Part shown: positions 28,697 to 37,083 of the stretch, one piece after another
Layout: each line of letters starts with the position of its first letter
Numbering within the stretch: position 1 is the first letter of the stretch
Source of the DNA: Helicobacter canis
GTDB lineage: Bacteria > Campylobacterota > Campylobacteria > Campylobacterales > Helicobacteraceae
Direction of reading: 5' to 3'
NCBI RefSeq assembly: GCF_900451095.1
Contig: NZ_UGHV01000001.1
Span: 1,178,001 to 1,242,000, forward strand
Length of the DNA stretch: 64,000 nt
Translations under genes and position numbers: made by a program
The notes under the pieces: generated by a model
The model's input: the letters and a program-made list of their open reading frames with translations, nothing else
What the model was told of the DNA's origin: nothing
Database searches by the model: none

Positions 28697-29437
28697 ATGC
28701 AAGATGTAGATTCTACTAGCCAAAATGTGTTGAAAAGCCCGCTATCTAGCCCCCAAGCAAAAAGCTCGCCCCCCATTGTAGCAGTGGTAGTGCCCTGCTA
28801 CAATGAAGAAGCGGTTTTAGCGCATACGCATAAGGCATTGAGCCACAAGCTTCGCGCGCTTGTGGATTCTAGCGATATTAGCCCAAAAAGCTTTATATGC
28901 TATGTCGATGATGGCAGCAAGGATAGCACTTGGGAGATTCTAAGCCAGCTTGCTACGGCTCATTTACTGCCAGAATCCACTTTTGCTAAAGTGGATTCTA
29001 GGAATGCCCTTTTTGCTAACGCAACATCTATGGATTGCCACGCCGACAAGTCGGCTCGCAATGACAGCGAGTTGGATTCTAGTGTGGATTGCCACGCAAA
29101 CGCTAGCGCATTTGCTCGCAATGACGATAAAAACGCCGTGCTTCAAAAAGTGGATTCTAGGAAAAACGCCCAAAATCCAAGCAAGCCACAGGCGGAAGCA
29201 AACGAGGATTCTAGCACCGAAGCAAATTTAAATGAGCTGGCGCAGGATTCTAGCAATGAAGTCCAAAATATAGCCAACTTTGCAAAGGATTCTAAGATTT
29301 TGGAGCTAGAATCGTGGCTTTGCGAGCCGCGCAAGGAAGATAAGACTAGTGGTCTATCAACGAAGCGCGGCGAAGCAATCCGCGATTCTAGTCCAAAAGC
29401 TGAATCCCTAGTTGATTTCCCCCCCCCCCCCCCGTAG
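28697..29437 (+). CDS. GtrB/DPM1-like GT2 glycosyltransferase, N-terminal part (phase OFF)
   Basis: The first 90 residues are the start of a polyprenyl-phosphate glycosyltransferase: VAVVVPCYNEEAVLAHTHKA, then CYVDDGSKDSTWEILSQL. From residue about 92 the frame reads mosaic repeats (AKVDSRN, CHADKSARND, a D element) to a C15 tract and stops at TAG four bases later. The rest of the enzyme is in another frame starting at 29412. With 14, 11 or 17 C residues the two parts would be one protein of about 495 residues. As sequenced the gene should be off. The ATG at 28697 is preferred to the GTG before it. Confidence 0.8.
   Translation: MQDVDSTSQNVLKSPLSSPQAKSSPPIVAVVVPCYNEEAVLAHTHKALSHKLRALVDSSDISPKSFICYVDDGSKDSTWEILSQLATAHLLPESTFAKVDSRNALFANATSMDCHADKSARNDSELDSSVDCHANASAFARNDDKNAVLQKVDSRKNAQNPSKPQAEANEDSSTEANLNELAQDSSNEVQNIANFAKDSKILELESWLCEPRKEDKTSGLSTKRGEAIRDSSPKAESLVDFPPPPP
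28974..29407 (+). repeat. Mosaic repeat insert in the GT2 gene, ending with D element D4 (29288-29407)
   Basis: A near-palindromic A pair (28974-29000), two B palindromes (about 29030-29070 and 29085-29125), module A at 29146 and D4 follow in order. D4 (120 bp) has the family ends and arms TTTTGGAGCTAGAATCGTGG and CCGCGATTCTAGTCCAAAA. All are open in the GT2 frame. The stretch about 28990-29090 is nearly identical to the minus strand of about 14640-14740. Confidence 0.85.
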
Positions 29438-30185
29438 AATCCCCACTAGAGCCCTTAAACTCTCGCGCAATGTAGGACATCAAAATGCCCTGCTAGCAGG
29501 CTTAGATTTTGTCGCCCAGCAGTGTGATTGTGCCATTAGCATTGATGCGGATTTGCAAGATGATATTGAAGTGTTTGATGCGTTTGTCGCTGCGTTCAAG
29601 CAGGGCAAAGAAGTCGTGTATGGCGTGCGTAAAAGGCGCGATACAGACACAGCCTTTAAGCGCAAGAGTGCGCAGGGCTTTTATGATCTTATGGCGTTTT
29701 TGGGGGTGAAGATTATCTATAATCACGCGGATTATCGCCTGCTCTCCTCTCGTGCTATCACTGCGCTTAGGGAGTTTAAAGAGGTGAATTTGTTTTTACG
29801 AGGGATTGTGCCGCTGCTTGGATTCTCTAGTGGAGTTGTGGAGTATGATAGGCTTAGTCGCTATGCCGGGGAGTCAAAATACCCCTTGCGCAAAATGCTC
29901 TCTTTCGCGTGGAATGGCATAACAAGCTTCTCTATCGTGCCGCTTAGGCTTGTGAGTGTGATAGGCTTTGTGTTTTTCTTGCTCTCCATTGGGCTTGGTG
30001 GGTATGTGCTTTTTGTGCGGTTTTTCACAGATTGGGCGGTGTATGGCTGGGCTTCGACGATGATCCCGCTAAGCTTTTTTAGCGGTGTGCAGCTGCTAAG
30101 TCTTGGGGTCATTGGCGAGTATGTCGGCAAGATTTATCAAGAGAGCAAGGCGCGTCCAAGGTATTTTATCGATGAGATTAGGTGA
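29412..30185 (+). CDS. GtrB/DPM1-like GT2 glycosyltransferase, C-terminal part
   Basis: This frame carries the remainder of the enzyme: ALKLSRNVGHQNALLAGLDF, the DxD motif AISIDADLQDDIEVFDAF, YGVRKRRDTDTAFKRKSAQG and YRLLSSRAITALREF. Two C-terminal membrane helices follow (VIGFVFFLLSIGLGGYVLF and WASTMIPLSFFSGVQLLSL). Such proteins load sugars onto undecaprenyl phosphate at the inner membrane. Translation on its own would have to start at a TTG or an internal codon without a clear ribosome site, so it probably depends on C-tract slippage. Confidence 0.8.
   Translation: MISPPPPRRIPTRALKLSRNVGHQNALLAGLDFVAQQCDCAISIDADLQDDIEVFDAFVAAFKQGKEVVYGVRKRRDTDTAFKRKSAQGFYDLMAFLGVKIIYNHADYRLLSSRAITALREFKEVNLFLRGIVPLLGFSSGVVEYDRLSRYAGESKYPLRKMLSFAWNGITSFSIVPLRLVSVIGFVFFLLSIGLGGYVLFVRFFTDWAVYGWASTMIPLSFFSGVQLLSLGVIGEYVGKIYQESKARPRYFIDEIR
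29419..29433. repeat. Homopolymer tract, 15 C, phase switch of the GT2 gene
   Basis: The longest C tract in the window. Upstream frame reads GTT GAT TTC CCC x4 CCG TAG, giving premature termination. Loss of one C would give TTC CCC x4 CGT AGA ATC CCC and enter the downstream glycosyltransferase frame. Confidence 0.95.
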
Positions 30186-30229
30186 GGGCTTGATAGCTAG
30201 ATTGCTAGATACTAGAATCCACTTTTGGC

Positions 30230-31375
30230 TTACTTCAGCAAATCTCGCACGATTTGGCGTGCTTTTTTGGCGTTGCTCTCTAGGCTTAGCTCTTGTGCGT
30301 GGCTGTGGGAGCGGATTTTATACGCCATAATTTGCGCAGGTGAGAGAGAGCGCACGGCTTGGGCTAGGGAGCTAGCACTAAAATCGCTAGAAGTTATGCC
30401 CACTTCATAATGTCTAAAAAACTCTCTAATAGAATCTAGCGGTGTAGCTACCACGCAAAGCCTGCTTTGGATATATTCAAAAAGCTTATTTGGCATAGCG
30501 TTTTTGTTGTTGAAGCTTGTGTCTTGCAGGCTGATTATGCCTATATCAAAGTCATTGCAGCTAGGGATAATCTCTTCTAAGCTCACAGGCGGGAGGATAT
30601 GGCAGTTTGGGATAGGGGCTGCTTGAGCGATAAATCGCGCTAGAAAATCGCTATTGTTGCTTAGCACTTGGCAGTAAATCTCATAGCCCTCTCCTAGCTC
30701 TTTGGCAAGCTCTAGGAGATTAGTAGAGCCTCTCTCTTCACTAATTAGCCCGTGATAAATGAGCTTGATAGGCGTGCTAATCGCGCTTGGGGTTAGGCTA
30801 TGGTAGGGCGGGAGTGAGTAGTAAAGAATGCTTGTGATGCCAAAGTCCTTAGCATAGCGATCTATTATGGGGGTGCTTACGCATAAGCAGCAATCAGCCT
30901 TTGGCAAGTAGTGCTTACACAAATGGGTAAAGAATCTGCCAAGCCCTTCTAGCCACTGCTTATCTTCATACTCTAGCGGATAAAATTCACGCAAATCCAC
31001 TAGAATCTTGCAAGGATACTTCTCTTTATAATCACACGCAAAAGGCAGTAGTGCTAGATCTTCGACAATGATTAGATTAAGCCTAGGGAGAGATTCTAAA
31101 ATCTTAGGGATTGTTGCGCGGTTTTTGGTGTAGATAAGCGGGGCAAAGTCGCCTTGCTCACACAAAAAGTGGATTCTAGCGTTTTGCTCTTTGGTGCGGG
31201 TCTGGGCGTTAGATTCTGGGGCAGGGAAGCTAAAGCAGCGTGCGCCATTTTCTTGGCTCGCTTCTCGCGCGATGACAAACATCTGGGCAATATCTTTTAG
31301 CGCGGAAATCATTCTGTGCGGTCTGGGTCGCTTTGTCGTATCAAAGTCCGCTAGCATAGCAATATGTGGGCGCAA
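30230..31375 (-). CDS. GT4-like glycosyltransferase
   Basis: The 381-residue protein has a GT-B fold: an N-terminal half with IAMLADFDTTKRPRPHRMIS and IIVEDLALLPFACDYKEKYP, and a donor half with LIYHGLISEERGSTNLLELA and NKNAMPNKLFEYIQSRLCVV. It probably adds a sugar to a surface glycan. The TTG start has AGGA eight bases upstream; an ATG six codons later is an alternative. A module A copy at 31165-31179 is read as NARIHFL near residue 68, in a segment with no family counterpart. Its 3' end abuts another A copy at 30212. Confidence 0.82.
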   Translation of the reverse strand: MRPHIAMLADFDTTKRPRPHRMISALKDIAQMFVIAREASQENGARCFSFPAPESNAQTRTKEQNARIHFLCEQGDFAPLIYTKNRATIPKILESLPRLNLIIVEDLALLPFACDYKEKYPCKILVDLREFYPLEYEDKQWLEGLGRFFTHLCKHYLPKADCCLCVSTPIIDRYAKDFGITSILYYSLPPYHSLTPSAISTPIKLIYHGLISEERGSTNLLELAKELGEGYEIYCQVLSNNSDFLARFIAQAAPIPNCHILPPVSLEEIIPSCNDFDIGIISLQDTSFNNKNAMPNKLFEYIQSRLCVVATPLDSIREFFRHYEVGITSSDFSASSLAQAVRSLSPAQIMAYKIRSHSHAQELSLESNAKKARQIVRDLLK

Positions 31376-31383
31376 GAAACATC

Positions 31384-32715
31384 CTAGCCTAAAAGCACTG
31401 CGCCTATCACGCCTGCTAGCAGCAGCGGGACATTAAAGGCTAAAAATGTCGGCACACAGGTATCCCAAATATGATCGTGCTTGCCATCGGCATTAAGCCC
31501 AGAGGTGGGACCTATGGTGCTATCACTCGCAGGTGAGCCAGCATCGCCTATGGCAGCTGCAATGCCTATGAGTAAAATTGTCGCCTCCACACTAAAGCCT
31601 AATTGCACACACAAAGGGCAGTAAAAAGTCGCGATAATTGGGATCGTGCCAAAGGAAGAGCCAATCCCCATAGTGATAAAAAGCCCTAGTAAAATCATCA
31701 GCACCGCTCCGCCAAATTTACCCCCTACAAGCATAGAGCCTACTTCTACAAGCTGGGTGATGGCTTGGCTAGATTCTAGCACAGAAGCAAAGCCAGCAGC
31801 TAGGAGCATAACAAAAGCGATAAAGCCCATAAGCTTAAGCCCACTATCGACAAGCGAGTCCATAGCCCCCCACTTAATCCCACCGCCTAGGATCATTATC
31901 ACAATCCCGCTAAATGCGCCAAGTGGCATAGAGTTTGTGCTAAGCTGCACGATAAAGGCTACCACCGCCCCCACAAGCACACTAATATCAGCAAGCCCTA
32001 AGCGCATATTTTCCATACACTCTTGCTGCTCTACAATCGCTTGCTCGCGGTAGATTCTAGGGCGAGAGTAGAATCCAATTATTGCAACAAGCAGTCCAAG
32101 CAGCATAGCAAGCCCGCCGATCCACAGCACACCGGCTGTATCACTAAGCGTTATGGCAAAGCCATATTTATTCATCTCTTCAATGATTGTTTGGTGGAAG
32201 AATAGCCCATAGCCCAAAGGCAGCGTGATATAAGGAGCCTGCAAGCCAAAGGTAAGCGCACACGCAATGGCGCGGCGATCGATTTTTAAGAGATTAAAGA
32301 CACTAAGGAGCGGTGGGATTAGAATGGGGATAAAGGCGATATGCACGGGGATTAGGTTTTGCGAAAGGCAAGAGAGAGCTGCGATCGCAAGGCAGATAAG
32401 CACGCTACTTTTTATCACGCCTTTTTGGAACATCTGCGTAAGCTTATAGATACTTATGGTGATGAGATTGCTTTTGGTAATGGCAGAAGCAAGGAAGCCT
32501 AGCAGGATATAGCTTAGGGCAATTTCTAGCTTAGAGCTCATACCATTGATAAAGATTTGTATCGTTTGCTGCACCGCACTGCCACTTAGTGTGCCAGCAA
32601 GCAGAGCAGAGGCAAAAAGCGCGATTAAGACATTGCAGCGCAGTAGGCAAAGAGCGCACATCACAAGCACGCTGAGTAGAGCTGGGTTGGTCGCTAGGGT
32701 GGTAAGATCACTCAT
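31384..32715 (-). CDS. Na+/H+ antiporter family protein (HP0946/YuiF-like)
   Basis: The 443-residue integral membrane protein has about 11-12 hydrophobic segments. Family features include SYILLGFLASAITKSNLITI, QNLIPVHIAFIPILIPPLLS, GIGSSFGTIPIIATFYCPLC and AAAIGDAGSPASDSTIGPTS, which place it among NhaC-like antiporters. It should exchange Na+ for protons at the inner membrane. The ATG at 32715 has a strong AAAGGAG site; 92 further upstream codons are open but are only translated repeats. It lies eight bases before the GT4 gene on the same strand. Confidence 0.87.
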   Translation of the reverse strand: MSDLTTLATNPALLSVLVMCALCLLRCNVLIALFASALLAGTLSGSAVQQTIQIFINGMSSKLEIALSYILLGFLASAITKSNLITISIYKLTQMFQKGVIKSSVLICLAIAALSCLSQNLIPVHIAFIPILIPPLLSVFNLLKIDRRAIACALTFGLQAPYITLPLGYGLFFHQTIIEEMNKYGFAITLSDTAGVLWIGGLAMLLGLLVAIIGFYSRPRIYREQAIVEQQECMENMRLGLADISVLVGAVVAFIVQLSTNSMPLGAFSGIVIMILGGGIKWGAMDSLVDSGLKLMGFIAFVMLLAAGFASVLESSQAITQLVEVGSMLVGGKFGGAVLMILLGLFITMGIGSSFGTIPIIATFYCPLCVQLGFSVEATILLIGIAAAIGDAGSPASDSTIGPTSGLNADGKHDHIWDTCVPTFLAFNVPLLLAGVIGAVLLG

Positions 32716-32754
32716 AAGACTCCTTTGTTTTATCTTTAAAGGCGTTGGCTTTGC

Positions 32755-32975
32755 CGCGCTTTTACTAAAGAAACATCGGCTATCGCCGACCGCTTCACTT
32801 GTTTTGCGGGAGCTGCGGCGTGGGCTTGACTCTCCGCTTAGGTAAATCCCTTCGCCCACGCCTCGCCACGCGCAACCCACAAAACGAAGTTTCTTTAGAA
32901 AACAAGCAAAGCGAAGTTTCTTTAGAAAATCATCGGCAAATCCTGCCGCCTGCGGCGTTTTGAGAATTTGGGCTT
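32755..32975. repeat. Cluster of C modules upstream of the antiporter gene
   Basis: Copies of ACTAAAGAAAC or its inverse GTTTCTTTAGAAAA occur near 32762, 32890 and 32922. They are linked by GC-rich stretches that pair with each other (GGCGTGGGC with GCCCACGCC). The gap 32716-33143 holds only this cluster and the element at 32981. Confidence 0.65.
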
Positions 32976-32980
32976 CACTC

Positions 32981-33142
32981 CTAGAATCCACTTTTTCAAG
33001 CGATTCAGCTTTGGGTATCCATTTGCCTGATTACTCAAATTTTGAAGTAGGAGTTACCTAGAGCGGTAATGACTATCTCAAAAATCCCATAATCGCGCTA
33101 ATGTTATCCCAAAGCTGAATCGCTTGAAAAAGTGGATTCTAG
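32981..33142. mobile_element. 162-bp element with perfect 35-bp terminal inverted repeats
   Basis: Left arm 32981-33015 and right arm 33108-33142 are exact reverse complements over 35 bases. Each starts with module A and continues TCAAGCGATTCAGCTTTGGG. The 92-bp interior has no gene and little further symmetry. The layout resembles a miniature inverted-repeat element, although I see no clear target-site duplication. It ends one base before the stop codon of the next gene. Confidence 0.75.
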
Positions 33143-33143
33143 G

Positions 33144-34022
33144 CTAGTCGCAAAATCGCTGCAAAATCTCCCCATACGACTCAATCCTACGATCACGCAA
33201 AAAGGGCCAAATTTGCCGCACGGCTTGCGTGCGATTTAGATCGATCTCACACACTAGGCTTGCTTGCTCGCTTTGTGCTTGGGCTAGGATCTCGCCTTGA
33301 GCTCCACTTATAAAGCTATGCCCAAAAAACTCTATCCCCTCTCCAGCCCCGCTAGAATCTAGCTCAAAGCCCACGCGATTGATCGCTATAAGTGGGAGGG
33401 CATTTGCCACGCTATGGGCACGCTGGATAATCTGCCACGCTTGGAGCTGGCGGGATTTCTCCTCGTTGCTATCACTTGGGGTAAAGCCTATGGCAGTGGG
33501 GTAGATAAGTAGATCCGCGCCCTTTAGTGCCATAATCCTAGCCGCCTCTGGATACCACTGATCCCAGCACACAAGCACACCAAGCCGCCCTAGGCTTGTC
33601 TGTATGGGGGTAAAGCCTAGATCCCCGGGCGTGAAGTAGAATTTCTCATAAAAGCTTGGGTCATCAGGGATATGCATTTTGCGATATTTGCCTGCGATAG
33701 AGCCATCGCGCTCAAAGACTACGGCAGTGTTGTGATATAGACCTTTAGCGCGTTTTTCAAAAAGTGAGGTTACAAGCACGACATTTGCCTGCTTTGCTAG
33801 ATCGCTAAATAGCGCAATATCTGCTTCAAAGCTTTCAGCCAAATCAAAGAGATCCACGCTCTCATATTGGCAGAAATACGCGCTTTGATGTAGCTCTTGC
33901 AGGGCGATGAGATCCACACTTCCTGCAAGCTTTAGCACTTCTTGGCGTATGTAAGCAATCGTCTCTTCTCTGCTGCCATAGAATCTATGCTGCAAAGCAG
34001 CGACTTTTATCATATCTCTCAT
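33144..34022 (-). CDS. aguB: Carbon-nitrogen hydrolase, N-carbamoylputrescine amidase-like
   Basis: The 292-residue nitrilase-superfamily protein has the catalytic triad: glutamate in LIALQELHQSAYF, lysine in IAGKYRKMHIPDDPSFYEKF, and cysteine in LGVLVCWDQWYPEAARIMAL. The CWDQWYPE and HIPDDP motifs are typical of N-carbamoylputrescine amidase, which releases putrescine, CO2 and ammonia; H. pylori HP0757 is the likely counterpart. No agmatine deiminase gene is adjacent, so the pathway is inferred from the family. The order with the small acidic gene and tcdA matches HP0757-HP0756-HP0755. Confidence 0.88.
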   Translation of the reverse strand: MRDMIKVAALQHRFYGSREETIAYIRQEVLKLAGSVDLIALQELHQSAYFCQYESVDLFDLAESFEADIALFSDLAKQANVVLVTSLFEKRAKGLYHNTAVVFERDGSIAGKYRKMHIPDDPSFYEKFYFTPGDLGFTPIQTSLGRLGVLVCWDQWYPEAARIMALKGADLLIYPTAIGFTPSDSNEEKSRQLQAWQIIQRAHSVANALPLIAINRVGFELDSSGAGEGIEFFGHSFISGAQGEILAQAQSEQASLVCEIDLNRTQAVRQIWPFLRDRRIESYGEILQRFCD

Positions 34023-34031
34023 AGCTCTTCT

Positions 34032-34247
34032 CTACTCTTGATATTCAGAATCTGGACTTTCATAGTCATCGCTATCATATTGATTGTAGTCATCTTCCCA
34101 CTCATCATCATCCCATTCACTCTCTACATCATCAAACCCATTTTCTATATCATCATCAAAGTCATCATCTGCACGACTTCTAAAATCCGCGCGACTTCTA
34201 AAATCTGCGTATGTAAGCATATTGTGCTTGCTAGAATCCACTATCAT
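34032..34247 (-). CDS. Small highly acidic protein
   Basis: The 71-residue protein is unrecognised. After 20 mixed residues it holds a short tandem repeat (ADFRSR twice) and then an almost pure aspartate/glutamate tract with tyrosine and tryptophan (DDVESEWDDDEWEDDYNQYD). There is no signal or membrane segment. Its ATG overlaps the tcdA stop (TAATG), so it is translationally coupled to tcdA and followed nine bases later by the hydrolase gene. It may be a binding or charge-buffering protein, but nothing in the sequence shows a function. Confidence 0.65.
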   Translation of the reverse strand: MIVDSSKHNMLTYADFRSRADFRSRADDDFDDDIENGFDDVESEWDDDEWEDDYNQYDSDDYESPDSEYQE

Positions 34248-34972
34248 TACGACTCCTTTATAATATCTCTTGCCACTTCACTTGCGATTTGCAAGCCAAA
34301 GCTAGCCGTTACCGCGCTAAAGCTCCCTAAGCCTTTGCATTTAGGTGGCTCTGGGCTAAAGATGACTTTGTAGTCTCCTTTAAACCCGGCTTTTTTCAAT
34401 CCATCGCGAAGCTTCCTTGCAAATCTATCGCCATAGCTTTTCCAAATACTAGCAACTTTGATATGCGATGGATCAAACTTCTTGGCAGAGCCTGTGGAGC
34501 AGATATATCTCCCATAAGGCATAGAAGCACAAGCTTTGGCTAGTAGAATCTTTGCCGGAATATCATCAATAGCATCGATCACATAATCATAGCCGCAAAA
34601 TTGCTTGCTACTAGATGAAGGATTTTGGGCTATAAAGCTTTCTAGCCATAGCTCATCAAGCCTAGCTTCTATACCCACAATGCCCGGATATAGTTTCTCT
34701 AGCACCTTGACTTTTATCTCGCCGATAGATTCTGCGCCTATTTGGCGGTTTTGATTTGTGATGTCAAAGCGATCTTTATCAATTATGGTGAGATTAGTAA
34801 CGCCGCAGCGATACAAGCCATCAAGCGCAAACCCCCCCACTCCTCCAACACCAAAAATCAACACGCGCTTGCTTTGTAAAAATGTCCAATGATCACCAAA
34901 TAGCAAACGCGACCTTGTGAAGCGATCTTGGGCTTCTTCTTGTGGCGTGCTTACAAGCTCTCGCTCTAGCAT
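34247..34972 (-). CDS. tcdA: tRNA threonylcarbamoyladenosine dehydratase (ThiF/MoeB family)
   Basis: The 241-residue E1-like protein has the nucleotide-binding motif VLIFGVGGVGGFALDGLYRC at residues about 37-56, the adenylation arginine region DRFDITNQNRQIGAES, and VIDAIDDIPAKILLAKAC. TcdA cyclises the t6A37 modification of tRNAs; the C-terminal PEPPKCKGLGSFSAVTASFG is typical of this branch rather than of ThiF or MoeB. It is the first gene of the three-gene minus-strand unit. The G-rich glycine loop includes C7 on the plus strand, which is ordinary. Confidence 0.87.
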   Translation of the reverse strand: MLERELVSTPQEEAQDRFTRSRLLFGDHWTFLQSKRVLIFGVGGVGGFALDGLYRCGVTNLTIIDKDRFDITNQNRQIGAESIGEIKVKVLEKLYPGIVGIEARLDELWLESFIAQNPSSSSKQFCGYDYVIDAIDDIPAKILLAKACASMPYGRYICSTGSAKKFDPSHIKVASIWKSYGDRFARKLRDGLKKAGFKGDYKVIFSPEPPKCKGLGSFSAVTASFGLQIASEVARDIIKES

Positions 34973-35108
34973 ATCAATCCTTAGGGAAATTGTGTAAGGC
35001 GAAATTGTAGCACGAAAAGCGTGTTTTGTGATTTGTTTAAAATGTATTTACTTTAGATTTTCACAATGTGGCGCGTTTGATTTGAGTTTGTCATTACAAG
35101 GAGAATGT

Positions 35109-35861
35109 ATGAGTGCAAGGAAGTTTGGGGTAAGATTTTTGGGTGTTAGTGCGGTGCTGCTAGCTAGCTTGCAAGCAGAAGGTGTAGATAAGAGTATGGA
35201 TAAAAGTGGCGCATTTATCGGGGCGGAGGTAGGCTATGCAGCTGGCTTCACTAGGGTAGATCCTATCCCTACAAACCAGCAGCAGCAGACTACAACCCAA
35301 GGGCAAAACATCACCTATCCCTATGCTGCGTTGGGATTGAAGGCTGGGTATGGATATTACTTCGTCCCTTCATTTGGCGTGCGTGCTTATGCGAGCTATC
35401 ATTATGGGGTCAATGGATCAAATGGAACTAGCACAGAGATAGAGCAAGGTGGTGGCGGTAGCGGTGGCGGGACTACTACTATCACCACAAACTCTACAAT
35501 GCAATCAATCCACCAAGTGAGTGCTAATGTCGAGGTGGTATGGGATTTTGTGCAGCTTAGTCAAGCAAGCATTGGGGTCTATGCTGGGCTTGGGGTAGGG
35601 TATGGATCGCACACAGCTAAAACAACAAGCGCAGAAGGTGCGCAAGCGACTATCACAGAAGCCAATCTAGGATCTGGATTTATCCTGCCTGTAAATATCG
35701 GGCTTGAAGTGGGGATAGGCAAGCATCATAGAGCAGGGCTAAACTTCCGTATCCCTACAATTGCCGCAAGCTTCAAGGACAATATGGGGCTAAATGCCAC
35801 ATATACTGAATTTTCAAGCCGCAATTTGATCACAAGCGTTGGATATTCTTATGTATTCTAG
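35109..35861 (+). CDS. Helicobacter outer-membrane beta-barrel protein
   Basis: The 250-residue protein has a signal peptide (MSARKFGVRFLGVSAVLLAS, cleaved after LQA) and an eight-strand-like barrel: SGAFIGAEVGYAAGFTRV, YAALGLKAGYGYYFVPSFGV, IGVYAGLGVGYGSHTA, a glycine-rich loop EQGGGGSGGGTT, and the last strand LITSVGYSYVF. It resembles small Helicobacter OMPs of unknown function. The ATG at 35109 has AAGGAG seven bases upstream. A small hairpin (TTCTAGGC-TT-GCCTAGAA) covers the stop codon. Confidence 0.78.
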   Translation: MSARKFGVRFLGVSAVLLASLQAEGVDKSMDKSGAFIGAEVGYAAGFTRVDPIPTNQQQQTTTQGQNITYPYAALGLKAGYGYYFVPSFGVRAYASYHYGVNGSNGTSTEIEQGGGGSGGGTTTITTNSTMQSIHQVSANVEVVWDFVQLSQASIGVYAGLGVGYGSHTAKTTSAEGAQATITEANLGSGFILPVNIGLEVGIGKHHRAGLNFRIPTIAASFKDNMGLNATYTEFSSRNLITSVGYSYVF

Positions 35862-36018
35862 GCTTGCCTAGAATCTATTGGCATTGGCTTACAAAGTATG
35901 CGATGATCCACGCGCATATACTTACATATCTGCTCCCCATTTGACTGCGCTGTTAAGGTGCTTGTGAGATTTCTAGCGATACAATTACATCCTATTTATC
36001 TCACTAAAAGGCGTATCT

Positions 36019-37047
36019 ATGAAAGTTGCGTTACTAATGAGCGGGGGAGTAGATAGCTCCTACTCAGCTTATTTACTACAACAGCAAGGTTATGAGGTGC
36101 TTGGGATCTACCTAAAGCTACACGATAAAGAAGAAAAGCACAAAGTCTTTATCCCAAACTGCGAGAAAGTCGCTAAAAATCTAGGCTTTGAGTTTATCGT
36201 CCTAGAGGCACAAGAGCAGTTTAAGGCGATTGTATATGACTATTTTGTGCGCTCCTATCAAAATGGCGAGACGCCAAATCCTTGTGCTATGTGCAATCCT
36301 AATATGAAATTTGGCTTCGCATTGCAAAAAGCCCTAGAGCTTGGCTGTGAGAAAATCGCCACCGGGCATTATGCGCGCATACAAGAAGTAAATGGCATAA
36401 AGCGTATTGCAAAGGCGGTGGATTCTAGCAAAGATCAAAGCTACTTTTTGTATGCCATATCCCAAGATGCCATTGATCGGCTGATTTTCCCGCTTGGCGA
36501 TATGCTAAAGAGCGAAGTCAAGCCCAAAGCCTTTGAGGCGATGCCGTGGTTTGGGACTTTGGAGACTTATAAAGAGAGTCAAGAAATCTGCTTTGTTGAA
36601 ACAGATTATATTGATATTTTGAAAAAGCACGCCAAAGTCGATAGCCCCGGAGTCGTGCGCGATACGCAGGGCAATATCGTAGGCAGCCACAAGGGCTATA
36701 TGCAATACACCATAGGTAAGCGCAAGGGCTTTAGTGTCAAAGGTGCGCTAGAGCCGCATTTCGTGCTAGATATTGACCCAAAGGCAAATGAAATCATCGT
36801 GGGCAAAAAGCAAGAGCTAGCAAAAAAGCTAGTCCAAGCAAGCAATATCAGCCTACCCACGATCTATAATGATAAAGAATACGACATCAAAATCCGCTAC
36901 CGCTCCGAGCCTACAAAAGCTAGGCTTGAGGTGTGTGATGATAGGATTGTCGCGCATTTGCAAGAGCCGGTGTTTGGCGTGGCAAAGGGGCAGGCGTTGG
37001 TGGTGTATGATGGAGAATGTGTGCTAGGAGGAGGGGTGATCGGCTAG
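36019..37047 (+). CDS. mnmA: tRNA-specific 2-thiouridylase
   Basis: The 342-residue protein installs sulfur at position 2 of the wobble uridine in tRNA Lys, Glu and Gln. The PP-loop is [18 protein letters not shown]. The first catalytic cysteine is in [15 protein letters not shown] and the second in ESQEICFVE, with GHYARI and [13 protein letters not shown] between. Length and motifs are normal. It is a single gene on the plus strand, convergent with putP, with a symmetric hairpin between them. Confidence 0.95.
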   Translation: MKVALLMSGGVDSSYSAYLLQQQGYEVLGIYLKLHDKEEKHKVFIPNCEKVAKNLGFEFIVLEAQEQFKAIVYDYFVRSYQNGETPNPCAMCNPNMKFGFALQKALELGCEKIATGHYARIQEVNGIKRIAKAVDSSKDQSYFLYAISQDAIDRLIFPLGDMLKSEVKPKAFEAMPWFGTLETYKESQEICFVETDYIDILKKHAKVDSPGVVRDTQGNIVGSHKGYMQYTIGKRKGFSVKGALEPHFVLDIDPKANEIIVGKKQELAKKLVQASNISLPTIYNDKEYDIKIRYRSEPTKARLEVCDDRIVAHLQEPVFGVAKGQALVVYDGECVLGGGVIG

Positions 37048-37048
37048 C

Positions 37049-37075
37049 CTAGATTCTAGGCTAGCTAGAATCTAG
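37049..37075. terminator. Bidirectional hairpin between mnmA and putP
   Basis: CTAGATTCTAG and CTAGAATCTAG form an 11-bp perfect stem around a GCTAG loop, directly after the mnmA stop and nine bases from the putP stop. There is no T run on either side. Confidence 0.55.
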
Positions 37076-37083
37076 CATAGAAT

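Noticed and set aside
32716-32991. A 92-codon upstream extension of the Na+/H+ antiporter
   Set aside because: It encodes only C-module sequence (RFACFLKKLRF); the ATG at 32715 has a strong AAAGGAG site and matches family starts.
34832-34838. C7 run in tcdA as a phase-variable tract
   Set aside because: It codes the conserved glycine loop of the nucleotide site and is too short to slip often.
35862-36018. A small RNA such as SRP RNA upstream of mnmA
   Set aside because: I looked for the GGUCAGG/GGAAGGAAGCAG core and tRNA-like folds and found none.
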